This document shows positions 23,487 to 37,087 of a DNA stretch of 64,000 nucleotides, piece after piece. The DNA is from Aphidius gifuensis (lineage: Eukaryota; Arthropoda; Insecta; Hymenoptera; Braconidae), in assembly GCF_014905175.1 (NCBI RefSeq), contig NC_057792.1, positions 4,836,001 to 4,900,000 of the forward strand, written 5' to 3'. The position numbers and the translations under genes were made by a program. The notes below the pieces were generated by a model. That model was not told where the DNA came from, did no database searches, and saw nothing but the letters and a program-made list of their open reading frames with translations. How positions within the stretch are numbered: the stretch's first letter is position 1; every line of letters begins with the position of its first letter.

Positions 23487-24133
23487 ATGGATTTGAAAAT
23501 GACAGATACAAAAACATCAACTAATAATTTACCTGAAACTTCATCATCATCAAACACCTCAGATTCTGTTAATATAGAGCATGGTGAATCAATTGAACAT
23601 CTTGGAAAAGAAAATAATTCATGTAAAATTACAATGAATGAGTCACCAGGTGTGGTTAAAATGGAGTCAAATGAAATGTCTGTACAACAGGACAAGCCTA
23701 ATTCAATCAGTACCATGCCAACAAATGATTCAAGCAATTCAACACCCTTAAATGAAGGTAAGCAAGTGTATTTGTTTTTATTTTATTTGAAAATAAAATA
23801 AGACAACATTAAATTTCGTTTTGAAATAGCTGTTAATATTAATTATCAATATTTATTTTATTTTTATTTTTAAAATGATTATTATCAGGATATCAAAGAC
23901 GGCGAAGACGTCCAGAGTCTGACTTGATAGTGGCAGCTGAGATGGTTTTAAGTGGCATGTCGCTTAAGGATGCTTCTGAAAAATTCGATATGCCAATAAG
24001 CACAATACGTTTTTACATGGATCGAAAAGGATATCTTCAACGTTTATGGAACAGAAATAAAGACAATAATGATACTGATACTGATACTAATACCGATACC
24101 GATGAAGACGAGATACCAGAATGTACAAATTAG
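23487..24133 (+). CDS. Small helix-turn-helix (psq-like) protein
   Basis: Two exons, 23487-23757 and 23889-24133, join as G|GA and give 171 residues. The first ATG in the frame is used; the reading frame is open further upstream but without another ATG. Residues 1-90 are a low-complexity Ser/Thr/Asn-rich leader. Exon 2 opens with YQRRRRRPESD, a basic stretch. Then follows a helix-turn-helix segment (LIVAAEMVLSGMSLKDASEK, then MPISTIRFYMDRKG) resembling psq/CENP-B-type DNA-binding domains. The tail is an acidic Asp-Thr repeat before the stop. Such domains bind DNA, so a nuclear regulator is the natural inference. I do not recognise a specific orthologue. The ratio of conserved fold to filler suggests a small lineage-restricted factor or one derived from a transposase-type HTH. 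Confidence 0.65.
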
Positions 24134-27100
24134 ATCTCCAAAATAATCATATAAAGGTCAAATTTACTCACACGTCATTTCTTTTTATATACAAAAATTT
24201 ATTTATCATTTTATTAATTACAGTACAAATTAAATAAACAGATATGAAATAAATAAATTGTATTGTTTTTCAATAGATTATTTATAGAATTAATATAACA
24301 GAAAATTAAAGTGATATAGGTACGATTTAATTGACGTCACGCAAATAATGAGAATGATTATTAAATTCTCTTGAACAAATAAATAATTAATACTTGGTAA
24401 TAATACTCCAAATTATAATGAATTTAAATTGTTTTTTTTTTTTTTTTTTTTAATATATTTTTTGCTATGTTGGGTCAACATTGTTGGCTGAAACAAAATT
24501 GTTGAGAACTTTATCCGATAGATGGATAAATAGCTCAGTCTAGTCGCCTATTTTTTTTCTATTTTTTTTTTTTTTTTCGATAAATAAGCACGTGACTGAT
24601 GATAAATTCAAATTTAGTTTTATCTTTTTCAATTAAATGGTATTTATTGTAATTTAAAAAAAAAAAAATTTAAATTACATTTTATTATTTTTTATCATTA
24701 TTATATGCTTCACTTTTTTTATTCAATCAAACAATATTAAACAGCTATAGTGTCAACTAATCGTTATTAAAAAATTTCAAGCTTAAAACCCATTTTAATA
24801 TATTTAACAAAAAAACTTGAAAATATTTTTAAATGATAATGATAAAAATCATTTTTAAAAAATTATCCCATTAACTATCAGGCAAGTTTCACTTTCAGGA
24901 GTGAAAGAACATAAAATAAAAAATATATTTTACAATATTATATATACCTATATATATATTTACCTGAGATTATCATTAGGCACTCTTTGGGTTCTTTTTT
25001 AAGATCAACATATTTATCGTCAGGGTAGTTTTAAAAGTCATTTTTTCATTGCCTCATAAAAAGTAAAATACATAAAAATAACTTACAAAAAAAATAATAA
25101 AATAAAATAAACGAAAGGAAAATATTATTTGACTTCATTTTCTCCACTTGGTTTTTTTTTTTTTTTCAAATTTTTTTTTATATATTTAACAGATATAAAT
25201 TAAGTCATTAAATATAATATAAAATCTCTTGATACATAAATATAAAAATTACCAATGACACATAAATAAAATCATTAGCTAATGAATAATTAAAATTATC
25301 ATTATAATTTCCTCGATATATATTTTCATCAAAAAATTATCAAATAATTATAATTTAATTTTTTTGCTAATTCAAATTTCAAACATAATTCAATTCCCTT
25401 TCTATCTTGTCTTTTTTCCCTTTAAAAAAAAATGGCAAAATTATTATTACAACATACAAAAAACATGTTTGTGTAGTCGATTCCCAGAGATTTTTTTTTT
25501 TTTATTTATTTATTTTTTGTTTCATAAATAAATAAAAAAAAGTTACATAAAAAATAAAAACACTTGGCGTTTTTACTCTCTTGCACATTTCTAGTCGTTT
25601 TTTTTTTTTTTGCCATATGATTATGTACGTATCCTGCGTGAATGTGTGTGTGTGTGTGAATATATATATATTTGCCAGGTCGGTCCCAAGGGGACAAGAG
25701 AAAACAGAGTAGATGAAGAAGAAGAGGAAGAAGTAAAAAAGAAGGGTTCATGGTAGGGGGTAACAGGGACCCAATGAGTTAGAAAAAGAGAAAAATGATA
25801 AAGATGAAAAAAGAAGGAAAAGAATAAGGCCCACCGCGAACCACATTCTCTACCTGTGTGGTAAAACGCTCACGCAGGAAGAATAAAGGGATAGAAGGAC
25901 CCCAAGGGGCTTCTAAAACAAAGAGACCCCACTTTTATTTCTAACCAATTCTATCCCAATTTTTTTCTCTCTTTTATCTACATATATATATACACACACA
26001 CTGCAAAGACATTTTTTGGGCCTTTTTTTTTTTTTAATTCATTTATTTATATTTATTTTTTATTCATCTTTGCTTAATGCCCATGCGCTCTTTTTAAAAA
26101 AGTTTTTTTCTTTGCTCCTTCTACTGTCTCATTATGAAACAATTTAACCTCTCATTTATTCTATACTAGCTAGTATATATTAATTTTTTTTTTTTTTTAT
26201 ATTTACTTTTTATTTCCTCTTTGGGATGATGATTTTTGATCTTTTAAAAGTTAAAATTATACTATTTTACTTTCAAAACTGTTTTCACAATTATTATATG
26301 GTATTTCGTGGGATTATCAAAAGATTCTTTGGATATTGTCTGATGACTGTCTTCAACACTTGAATATATATAAATTTGCTGGGTGGTGACTTTTTTTTTT
26401 TTTGATGGTTTAGTTGTCTTTTTTTTTTTTTGGGGGTTTATTTTATTTTTTTAAAAAACTTTTTCGGCTTTTTTTTTTTTTAATTCGAAGAGGCGGCTCT
26501 GTGGGATACTGATGATTCATTCGTATTAATTCTTTTCGTCTGTCGACACACTGTGGGAAACATTCTTTCACCTAAGACAATTCAATTAGGTTCTTGGACA
26601 TACAGTAGATATAGGATAGCAACTTATAATATTCGAGAAAAATTAATTTTAATTTTATTATAAATTATGTAAATTATATATAAATTTAAATTATGAAAAA
26701 AAAAAAATATATAATAATAATGCAAGCAATATGAAATAATATTGAAGATGCAATTTTAAATATATTTTTTTTTTTTTATAAAATAGGTAGTTTTTTGTAG
26801 AAATAAAATAACAAATTAATTTTATTTTTATATTTATTTGTTTTTATTTGTAAATTTAATAAAATTAAAAAAAAACATATTTTCATTATCATTTAAATAA
26901 TAATACATACACTTAATATTTTACAGAATAAAAAAAAAAAAAGAAAGAAAAAAAAATACTAAATTATTTACAATACTTTACAACAATTTGCTTATATTCA
27001 CACATTTTACAATCTCATTAGTAAAAATATTATTGCGAAAAAATAATAATAATATATATATATATCCAATAAACTAGAGTATAATAATTATTTTTTTACT

Positions 27101-28841
27101 ATAAAAAGTATAACGAAAAATATTTTTTTGTTTTTTAAAATCATATTTACAAATATACACTTAATTAGACTTTTGCATTGATTTAAAAAGAAAAAAAAAA
27201 ACAATTAAAAAATATTTTTCATTCACTCGTACATTTTATAACTGGATAATTTTTTTTTTCATTTTTTTTTTTTATTTATAAATATATATTTTTCACTAGA
27301 TATCTAATGTTTTTTTAGAAAATTTTTTTTTCAAATAATATTTGAAAATTGGAATAAATAGTAAATCTTAAAAAGCAGGTACGGTGCAAATCGTCGAGCA
27401 TTATTAAATTAATAATACACATAACATAAATAATATTTGCAATTTAAGAATTAAGACGTTAAATAGAAAAATAATTGAAGAAAATAAAAGAAAAAAAAAA
27501 AAAAAAGGAGGTTTGAAGAAGGAGAAATAATATAAATAAATTAGTGACAATTTTGCGTAAAAATATAATTAATTCAAAACTGCGCAGCTAACACTCGATT
27601 GCTCATTGATTTTTTTTGTCATCATTATCATCATTAATATATTTTTTAAATTTAATCATAGATCAATTAATTATTAACATTGCAAAAGTCTCTCAATTTT
27701 AAATAACACAATTATTTTCTATCATCGAAACTACAAAAATTTAAAAAATAATAATATTTCAATGATTTTTTTTTTTTTTTTTCAATTTACAATATTTGTC
27801 GCATCAATGAAATATTTTATTTGCTAATTTATAAAATTACAAAAAAAAAAAAGCTGCAAGCTGTTTGTTTTTTTTATTGAAAATTTTCATCTACTTATAA
27901 TTTTTTTTTTTTTTTGCTAATATACTTATATATTTTTAATTTCATTTATCGAGATATTTCAACCGTTGCCACGGAGACACAAGTAGCACCTGCGGATGGT
28001 GCCGGTGGTTAATCTGATACCGGTTTTCTCTACAGCCTTATTAATAAATTACACATATATATATATGTAATTTACAAACACACATTTAGATAGCGAGAGA
28101 GAGAAACTCCAATTAAAAACAAAAAGATATAAAAAAAATTTAAAAAAAAATAACTTGCGCGCGGTTTTTTGCGCTCCAAGGAGGTTCGGGTTGTTTTGCC
28201 TATCGCAAGTTTCCATGGCACGATAAAAAGAAGAAGAAAATAATGTTATCTATATAAAAAAAAAAAAGAATAATAAAAATGATTTTTTTTTTTTTTCTTC
28301 ATAATCCAATAGTTGTTCTTCACCATACCAACTTCTTTTCACTATATATTTATATGTATGTATATAAAATATATATATAAATTATTTATATACACAAGAG
28401 AGGCCTAGCCCATGCCTCGTTTAGAGTCTGTTGATTACTAAAACTGTCGAGAATGCGGCAGCGTCACGCACTTAACTTTTATATACGTTTTTTTTTTTTT
28501 TTTTTTTTCATTAACTTGTATATTTTTCTTTTTTTTTTTTTCACTAAATAATTCATTTTATTTACCTCTTTTATTTGATAAAAAAAAAAAATTGAATTAT
28601 TTATCCATTAGTTCGATCAGTTTGTGAGTCTCTTGTAAATTAACTTGGCCGACGCCCGTTTTCACGTGATATAGATGTAGCAATTTATACACGCATTGAA
28701 TTAATTTATATATTTTTTTATTCACAAGTTAGAAGGCCAATGAAATTATTAAATACAGTATTTTTTTTTTTTTTTTTTTGCTCTTTGTTTGATTGTCGAA
28801 ATTTTTTTAAAATTTATATAATTAATAATAAATTATTTGGA
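24134..28841. other. Long noncoding region 3' of dpp with GC-richer islands
   Basis: No supportable gene. Most is AT-rich with long homopolymers. GC-richer islands stand out at about 25650-25930, 26490-26600, 27955-28030, 28150-28220, 28395-28470 and 28630-28690. Such islands in a sea of AT near a developmental gene often are conserved regulatory elements, and the right part must also hold the dpp 3' UTR. This is inference from composition and position only. Confidence 0.4.
27965..27978. promoter_or_regulatory. X-box-like motif (possible RFX site)
   Basis: GTTGCCACGGAGAC fits the RFX X-box pattern RYYNYY-N2-RRNRAC and lies in a small GC-richer island. There is no gene start close by, so a promoter role is unclear. 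It could be part of a distal element or chance. Confidence 0.2.
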
Positions 28842-31800
28842 TTAACGACAGCCACAACCAACAACAGTCATATCTTGATAATTTTTTAATACAACTTTAT
28901 TTTCTTCATCAAGATAAAGCATTGATATACTTGTTAATGATGTTGGTACACAGCATGCTTTTGGTACTATACCTGGATTAATATCATTAACAAGATTTTG
29001 TACAACAGCATGATTTGTTGAATTTAAATGTTCACTAAGATCACGTGGACAATCACCATGACAATGATATGCATCATAACCAGGTGGTGCAACAATCCAA
29101 TCACTCCATCCAACATCATCAAAATTAACATATAATGGATGTCGTTTACATTGTCCACGTGAATCTTTAATACGATGATTTTTTTTATTAATTGCACGTT
29201 TACTACGACGTTCAATAATATCTTTAGCTGTTGTCATTTTATGATGTCCATCATCAGTATATGTAAATAATACTGGACGTATTTTTAACCAATTATCATT
29301 ATTTTCATTAATATCACGTTTCATACGTATATGAGATTTTTTATTATTTTCTAATTTAATATCAATTATATTTATTAATAAACCATAATTATGTAATTTT
29401 TCATTTAACCAACGTGATACTGCTGGTTGTACATCAACTGTTATTGTATTATTTTTTTTACCATCAATTGTTTTACTATCAATTAAACGTAGCTGAACAT
29501 TATTTTTTCCTTTTATTCCTGGACGTACAATATCATATACAAGTATTTTACCAATATTATCATTATTATTTGATAATACATGTGATACACGTGATAAACT
29601 CAATTCAGCTGCTTTTAAACTCTCATCTAACGGTATACTTGATAAATTAAAATACAGACGAAAGCGATTTGGTGATTGGAATTTATCATCAAGTGGACTC
29701 TCTGTAACATAAATTAAATATTTTTTTAATATATAAATATATACACAAATGATTTAGCAAAATGTATATAGAAATTTTAATATAATTAGAAATTTATTTA
29801 TTTTATTTATTTATTTATTTATTGGAGACTTGAAATTTTTATTTTTTTTTATTTTAAAAGATATATATTATAGTTTGACAGTTGTAGAGTAGTTTTTTTT
29901 GTTTTTTAGAGAAAAAAGAATTTAAAAAAAAAAAATGTTTTTGATGAAAACCGAAAAAGTCCTTAAAGATAAAAAATCTCAGATGCACTTATTGAAGACT
30001 TTCAAACCGGTAATTTATGAGCAACCCTGGGGTCTTTGGAATTTATCCAAAAGTATTATAAATAAATTTGAAAATAAGAAAAATAAAAAAATAAAATTTC
30101 ATATAAATCCCATTTTAAAATCATATAAAAAGAAAATGTATATATCTCTTGGATTTTTCTGCGCTAAATTAATTTTAAATTGAATTTTTTTTTTTTAAAT
30201 AATGTTATTAACAACAACAACAACAACAACAACTTATCAGACTTTGGTTTATTTATAAATTTGTTTTTCTTTCGGAGACATATGTGCCTGGAACATTAAC
30301 ATTTAACACAGTGTATGCATATGTACACAGAAAAAGTACGCCTAGAACCGTTATGCATCGATGCAACAAGTCACCTTGATAATTTTTCCCCTACTCTAGA
30401 TTGCAAAAAATTATTATAAATAAATAAATCAAATAGAAATAAAATAAAATTATAGATAATAATAAAAAAAATATATTATTTATATATATAAATAAAACCT
30501 TCTCTTTGATATCACTATTTAAAATTGGGCCAATAAACAAATCGATCAATATATTTTATATCGATTGAAGGACATTGCCTTTTTCCTCATTATATTTTAA
30601 TTTAAATAATCCAAAATAAAAAAAAATTTATTTATTAAAAAATTGCAGTATTAGAAAGCAATATTATAAAATTTTTTTATTTTATTTGCTAATTGAAATA
30701 TATTTTTTTTATAATTGTCAAATAAAATTAACACGTTGTATTTTTTTTTTCAAGGAAATTGCAAAGATAATTTGTTTTTCTTGTGAAAATAAAATAAAAA
30801 AAAAAAAAAAAAAAAACCCCAGTGACAAAGAAACACTTGTCTGCCTGTTTGTATTATTTATTTTTTTTTTTTTATTCTGTCGATCACAAGTGTTTTTACC
30901 AATGGTGATATCTAACTGTCAAAATAGAAAAATAATAGTTTAACAAAAAAAAAAAAAATTCTCCATTGACCCTCATTGTTACCGTGAATGGGCAAAAGAA
31001 AAAAAAAAAAACGGTAGACGATCTTTTTGGGAATAGGTCCATTGTTGAAAGGACATATATAAGCGTGCTTACTAAAAGTGGCGCCCGACTTTAATCCCCG
31101 TGACATTTGTACGACAGGGGTTCACCAATTTAATTCTTTATTTCGTTGGATACATATATATTATGTAGACTTTTTTTTCTTTTTTTTTTTTTTTTTCGTT
31201 TTTCGTTGAGGTGGTAACGGATACCCCCTACATATCGTCACGAAGATAAATTAATTATTTAACTTCAAGGATATTTACAACCTTTGTCCTTACATGACAA
31301 ACACAAGCCGATAATGGATTTTTGATTTTCTTTTTTTTTTTTTTTTTTTTTCCTTTCACTTTTTTTCTTTCAAAAATTTTCAATATATCAAGAATTTTGA
31401 GGAAAACTCAGAATTTACTTGTGCGATAATAAATCTTTATAAATCTTTATACTTTTTTTTTTTTTTTTTCTCACGGTTTTTAATTTAAATATTTAGAGTA
31501 AAATTAAAATTTTTCTCAGCAATTTCAAGTTGTTGTTAATTTTAAATTGTTAAAATTTTTCATACAGAAATATTAAAATAAATATAATTTTTAAAAAAAT
31601 TTATACTAACCAACATGATTGAATGATCGTACTGTATTTGCTGATATTGTATGAATACCAGGTTTAGCAATATCTGTCATTTTAATTGCTTTTTGTTTAT
31701 TATATAATAATCTCATTGATTCAGGTACTTGTGCTTTACCAATTGGTTTTGGTCTTTTAGTCATTCGTAGCATTGATAATAAATTTTTTTCAACTTGTCT

Positions 31801-31947
31801 AATTACTCTTTCACGTTCTGTTTCTTTCATTTTATTATGACTATTATTATTATTATTTACAACATTGCTGCTTGCACTTGTTGCATTAACAAGCAGCACA
31901 ATAACTCCCACCACAAACAACAATCTCAGCAGCAGCAACGTGCGCAT
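28842..31947 (-). CDS. dpp: Decapentaplegic, BMP2/4-type TGF-beta ligand
   Basis: Two coding exons, 31947-31611 and 29701-28842, joined G|AG across a 1.9-kb intron, give 398 residues. The N-terminus (MRTLLLLRLLFVVGVIVLLV) is a signal peptide. The prodomain carries RQVEKNLLSMLRM, PESMRLLY, KPGIHTISANTVRSFNH and VQPAVSRWL, as in fly Dpp. A furin site RSKR at about 278-281 frees a mature ligand of 117 residues, and RMKR at about 238-241 is a second candidate site. The mature part has all seven cystine-knot cysteines (CKRH, CHGDC, KACCVP, VGCGCR) with VGWSDWIVAPPGYDAYHC and VVLKNYQDMTVVGCGCR. Secreted morphogen acting through type I/II serine kinase receptors and Mad. The start is the first ATG after an acceptor at about 31967, so a 5' UTR intron exists. 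Long gene-free flanks fit a heavily regulated gene. Confidence 0.97.
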
Positions 31948-34900
31948 CGTGATGCCCTGCCACCTTCTGAAATTAAAAAAAATAAAATAATAATTTTAAT
32001 TATTTAATTAAACAATAAATTTCTATATTAAATATCAGAATAAAATTTTTGTATTTTCAAATTAAAAAAAAAATAGCCAAGAGTTTGAATTTTATAGAAA
32101 AAATATTGCAAAAGTTTTTCAATTAAAAATATAATATTTTAAAAGATACACCTGTATGATGTAAAAAATTTTAAAATATAAATCTATTTATCATTTACAT
32201 AATTGATTAAGATCTATAGATCGCTTGGTGATTTTTTTTTATTTGTTTTTTCGATAGAAAATCATTATATTTTATTTTCAAATTTATAATTCAGACACGT
32301 GTATGTGTGTGTGTGTGTTTGTCGTGTACAAAATTGAATGATAAATTTAATAATTAATAAAGGGGATCAGGGGAGAAAAGGGGGGATATATTAAAATAAA
32401 GTATAGATGGCGACTGAGAGTGGCTGCGCGATAGATTGTACGAGACGGCGAGGCAGGCTGACTAGAGCCAAGCTGTCTGGCTTTATACCAACGAATGTAA
32501 TCTCAATCTCAATCGTTGAATCTCACGTTTAATAAATATACAAACCGGCAAGCCAATGTTTGCATTTTTATTTTCTATATACTTCTACTTGTTTTAAATT
32601 CAATTATCATTCTCTTTTTTTTTTCTTTATATAATTAATCATGCTATTATTATTTTCATATTAAAATTATTTATAAATATTATTACTTTTTTTTTTTTGT
32701 ATTATTTACAACATCGTAATATTTTATATACAAACCAAAATATGCATATTTTAATTTATTAATTTTTTTTTTTGTTTTGATTTTCAAGATATTTTAATAA
32801 TAATTATTATCGTCAATATCACACTAATCGTGGATAATATGTGAATACGTCGTTAATGCGGAAGGTCGACAAGTTTTACCACTCATACATACAACATGAC
32901 GCAAAATAAAAAAAATAAATAATATATAGTAAAATTATAACTTCTTATTTTCATCTTCATTTAATCTTTTTTTTTTTTTTTTTCTATTTTTCATTTCCGG
33001 TATATCACATCAATGAATATTACGTTCAATTAATATATTTAAAAATTTACTCGTTTTATTTTACGATTTTTATTTAAATTTTATATAAAATTTAATTTAA
33101 ACATATGATCCGCCATTTTGTACGTCATATATATATTTTAATTTTGATAAATTTTATATTTACATTAAATTAATTTTTTCAAATAATAATAATATAGTAA
33201 AAAGTCAATTAAATTAATGAACAATATGGCTGTTTGAGTCAATATATTTTTTGATTAAAAATATATATACAAGAGGACATTTGTCACGGCCATTTTCCCG
33301 TGATAAAATGGAGGTGGACCCTGCAAATTGAGGGTGGGGATTTAAAGAGGAGAAAAAGAAGATGAAGATGATGATAATGATGATGATGATGGTGATGATG
33401 ATGATGATGATGAAAAAAGAAAGAGAGTAGATAAAATATATTTCTTTTTTTTTCTTGGACCGTATCGACAATGGAATGCGGTTCATGCCGTGGAATCCGC
33501 GGGACGCGAATCCAACAAGAAGAAGCGCAAAGGATGCGACGGGGAATTGCGCGCGCTGCTCATGAAAGAGTTGAAAAGAAATTGTTGCGTATATATGTGT
33601 GTTGCGAATATATTTTTTATTTTATATATGTATATGAAAACGATGAGTATATAGATACTAAGTTTAAAATTTTTTTATTTTTTTTATTTTCGTTGTTCTA
33701 TATATGGTAACCCTCTCTCTTTGCCAAATCCTCCTTTTACAATCTCGTGAATTGATGTGAATGTAGCCGGTATGGGGCCCAACTCGCGGGGACTCGCACA
33801 TCGTGTGCTAAAACGAGCACAACTCACAAATATTATTCTGTTTGTATATATGTATGTAAAATGTACATACATAACAGTAGAAACAACGTCATCATCAAAA
33901 ATAATCAAGTCCCAATTTTCATATTTTTTTGTTTTTTTATCAACAACAATGCTTAATTATTTTGGAGTAAATTTTCAATTTTAAAATACTAAATTTTAAT
34001 TTGATATAATGATTTTTTAATTTTTTTCAATTTACAATAATAATAGGATAAATTAATTTACCTAGCTAGCCGTTAATCCGTAGTCTAAACAACCACGGCA
34101 TCTCAGCATGTCCATACACCGCAAAAAATATTTGTTTTTATTTTTTGCCAAATAATAATTAATATTTATTATTTATACAAAAAAAAAAAAAAAAAAACTT
34201 GATTAATTTAATGTCACTTGAAAAACACAATATAAATTAATCAATTAATAATGTCACAAAATTCACCGGGTAACCAAAAATAAAAAAAAAAAAAGAAATT
34301 TCAATGTTTACAATAATAATTCACAAAAATTATTAATATTTTCTTTATTTATTTTTATTTATTTATTTTCAATACTAAATATAACTAGAATTTAATATAT
34401 AATCACTGCACCAAACTCCGGTGAAATCCAGTATAATTTATAAACACTCACAATTAAAACTGAATTAATTTTTTTTTTTTTTGCAATTAAAAACAATATT
34501 AAAAAAAGTTATTAATTAATAACAATAAATTAATCACTTGTTAATATTGTAAAAATATTAAAAGAAAGACAAAAATAAAATATATATATATTTTGTGCTA
34601 ATGAAATAGTGAGGATTGGAGTATATATATTTAATAGTTGTGTCCGACACGTTCAAGAGGCGTAGTGTGACTACTGTGGCTCGTTGTTGCTGACTTCAGG
34701 AGCCAAGAAGGCCCCTTACTTCGATCGTCACGATCACAAGCATTGCCACCACTCTTATTTTGTATATACAAGAAGCTATATAGCATGTGTGTGCAAGATG
34801 AAACGATATATAACTTCTTATCTTTTTTATTTTCTTTCTTTTTCTATTTAGGCATATACTAAGTTTTGTTGGGCCTTAATATACACAGTAAAAATACAAA

Positions 34901-37087
34901 AAGATCATCTCTCTATCTCTCTTTATCTCTTTTAATCTTTTTTTTTATTTTATTTTTTTTCCTCAGAATTCGAGAGACTAAGAGTCACCGTTTACAATTA
35001 ATATTACTTAGTGTGTATGTTTGTGTGTATATATATATGTACATTAGTGAACAGTCGTTTGGGACAGGGACGCTTCCAACAAGCTATGGGCCCCTGGTCA
35101 GTCCCTTTTTTTTCATCCCACTTTTTTTAAACTTCCACCTGTCGTCTCAATAATCATCCCCACTTTATTATTATATTTTCATCATCTCTTTTCCCCTCTA
35201 CTGTATCGACTTTTTTTTTTTTTTTTTTTTTCCATACCAAAGCTTTTTTTGCTTATGTAGGTATTAAAATTTAGCTTCTTTTTCTTTATAATAACCTTTT
35301 ATTCAATGATAATTTTGAAAAAAAAAAAATATATATTTATATACTTTTATTTGATGATTCTCAAGTTTCTTATATTTTGCGGTAAATTACAAAAGATATT
35401 TGCCTCAGCAATTACGTTAAAATTTTTTCCTTTTCGATTGCTTAATTATATATTATATCTTTAAAAAAATATATATAAAAATCTATGAATGAAGAGGGTT
35501 TTTTCTATTTTTTTTTTTTAATCCTTGAGGATTTTTTAAATATAATTTATTTTTTAATATAAAAAAATTTAAGGGCGGATTATTCGTTGACCTCGACTAC
35601 TTGTAACATTTTTTAAGTGTAAAAAAATAAAGAAAAAATTTATTTAAATATAAATTTGTTGTAATTAAAGTTCAAAATACAAATTAAATAATGAATAATT
35701 TATTATTTAATAATTTTAATTATTTATAATAAATTAAGGTTTTTTTTTTTTAATTTTATAATTAAATTTTTTTTTTTTTTTTTCGTAAAAAGAAATTATG
35801 AATATAAAATAATAAAAATATTATAACAATTCATTATGGTGATAATTGAAAATCACGATGACCCTTTTGTTAATCAACAATCACGATAGCGTGACAACGA
35901 GTTTGCCTTGTTAACGTATTTTTCCGCGAATCAAAATGACAAGATTGCAAATGGAAACATACAAATTATATATATATGTATGTATATATATATAAAATGC
36001 TCAATTACAATAATTCATTTATTTTTTTTTCTAGAAAATAAAAAAAAAAAAAAAAGAAGATTTACATTCTCAAATAAAAGAGATATCAAAAGATATATAT
36101 TTTAATTAATCAATTTATATATTTCTTGAAAAATTATGTTAAGTAAAATCTGATTTAAGCAAAAGTCTTGTTTGAATTTTATTTTTTTTTAATTTTCAAT
36201 ACAGATAAAATAATTGCACAATATATATATAATATAATTACATATGATAATAAAAAAATGTTGATATGTGGAACGGTTCTCAATGAAGCGCGCCATGCTG
36301 TCTGCCTGAATTTCTCCAACTCTTTTTAATAATTCCCTCTCCATTTTATATATAAAATAAAAAATATAAGTGAAAATAAAAATGATAAAAAAAAAAAAAA
36401 ACCCCTTGATTGGCAATTCAACAATTTTGCGCCATTTCCGCTTGGCGACTTAATCATCAAGTCAAGATTTCTGGGAAATGCCCACGCGTGTCCTCATACA
36501 TTTTTTTTACTCGGTTTTTTTTTTTTCTCTACTATTGGTGTAATAATAGTGTACATCTTTGAAAAATTTGTTGTTACATTAAAGTATATATATGAATCGA
36601 GACGAGATGATTAAGTTTCTTCCGTTGAAAGTAATAAGTATACTGAAAATAAAAATAATTTAATTTATTCATTCAAAATAAAATGAGAATATAAATAAAA
36701 AATTTACCAGATGTGCATGTACGTTTATATATTGTCTTTGGTATTTTTTTAGTTTTACTCTGAATTGAGGTAGACGGATTATATGTATAGCCACATTGCT
36801 AAATACATGATTATTATCTTACATTTTTTTTATGACAATTTTTATACCTACCAATTACCAATTGTTTTAAATTTTTATTTTTTTTTATTTTTTCCAATAA
36901 AAACGGGTCCTTTGGACTTAATCAACGTCCGCTTTCAATTATGAAAAATAATTGCCATTGAAATGACTTTAAGCATTATACAGAATGCGTGAAATTTTTT
37001 TTTAGATAGAAATTTTTAACATTTAAAATTTGTTAATTAAATAAAATTTAAAAAATTACAAATGATTTAGATAGTGAATTGTTAATT
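31948..37087. other. Noncoding region upstream of dpp
   Basis: No gene is supportable over about 5 kb. Part of it must be dpp 5' UTR, first intron and promoter. GC-richer islands stand out at about 32390-32500, 33440-33570, 33700-33850, 34065-34115 and 34630-34770. A GAT/GAA-type microsatellite lies at about 33355-33420. The islands are candidates for conserved regulatory elements of dpp. This is a guess from composition. Confidence 0.4.
32456..32487 (-). promoter_or_regulatory. Candidate dpp core promoter (TATA box and initiator)
   Basis: On the minus strand TATAAAG at 32487-32481 is followed, 28 bases after its first T, by an initiator-like AGTCAGCC with A at about 32459. It sits in a GC-richer island about 500 bases upstream of the dpp ATG. 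The spacing fits a TATA-Inr promoter, and an intron acceptor before the ATG requires an upstream first exon. I could not identify the matching donor. Confidence 0.4.

Noticed and set aside
33471..33710. Plus-strand frame starting MECGSCRGIRGTRIQQEEAQ
   Set aside because: It lies in a GC-richer island and soon runs into AT-rich hydrophobic filler; no family match or splice partner.
36189..36416. Minus-strand frame starting MERELLKRVGEIQADSMARF
   Set aside because: The first 28 residues look protein-like and GC-richer, but no donor follows, the rest is low-complexity, and I know no match. Left as noncoding.
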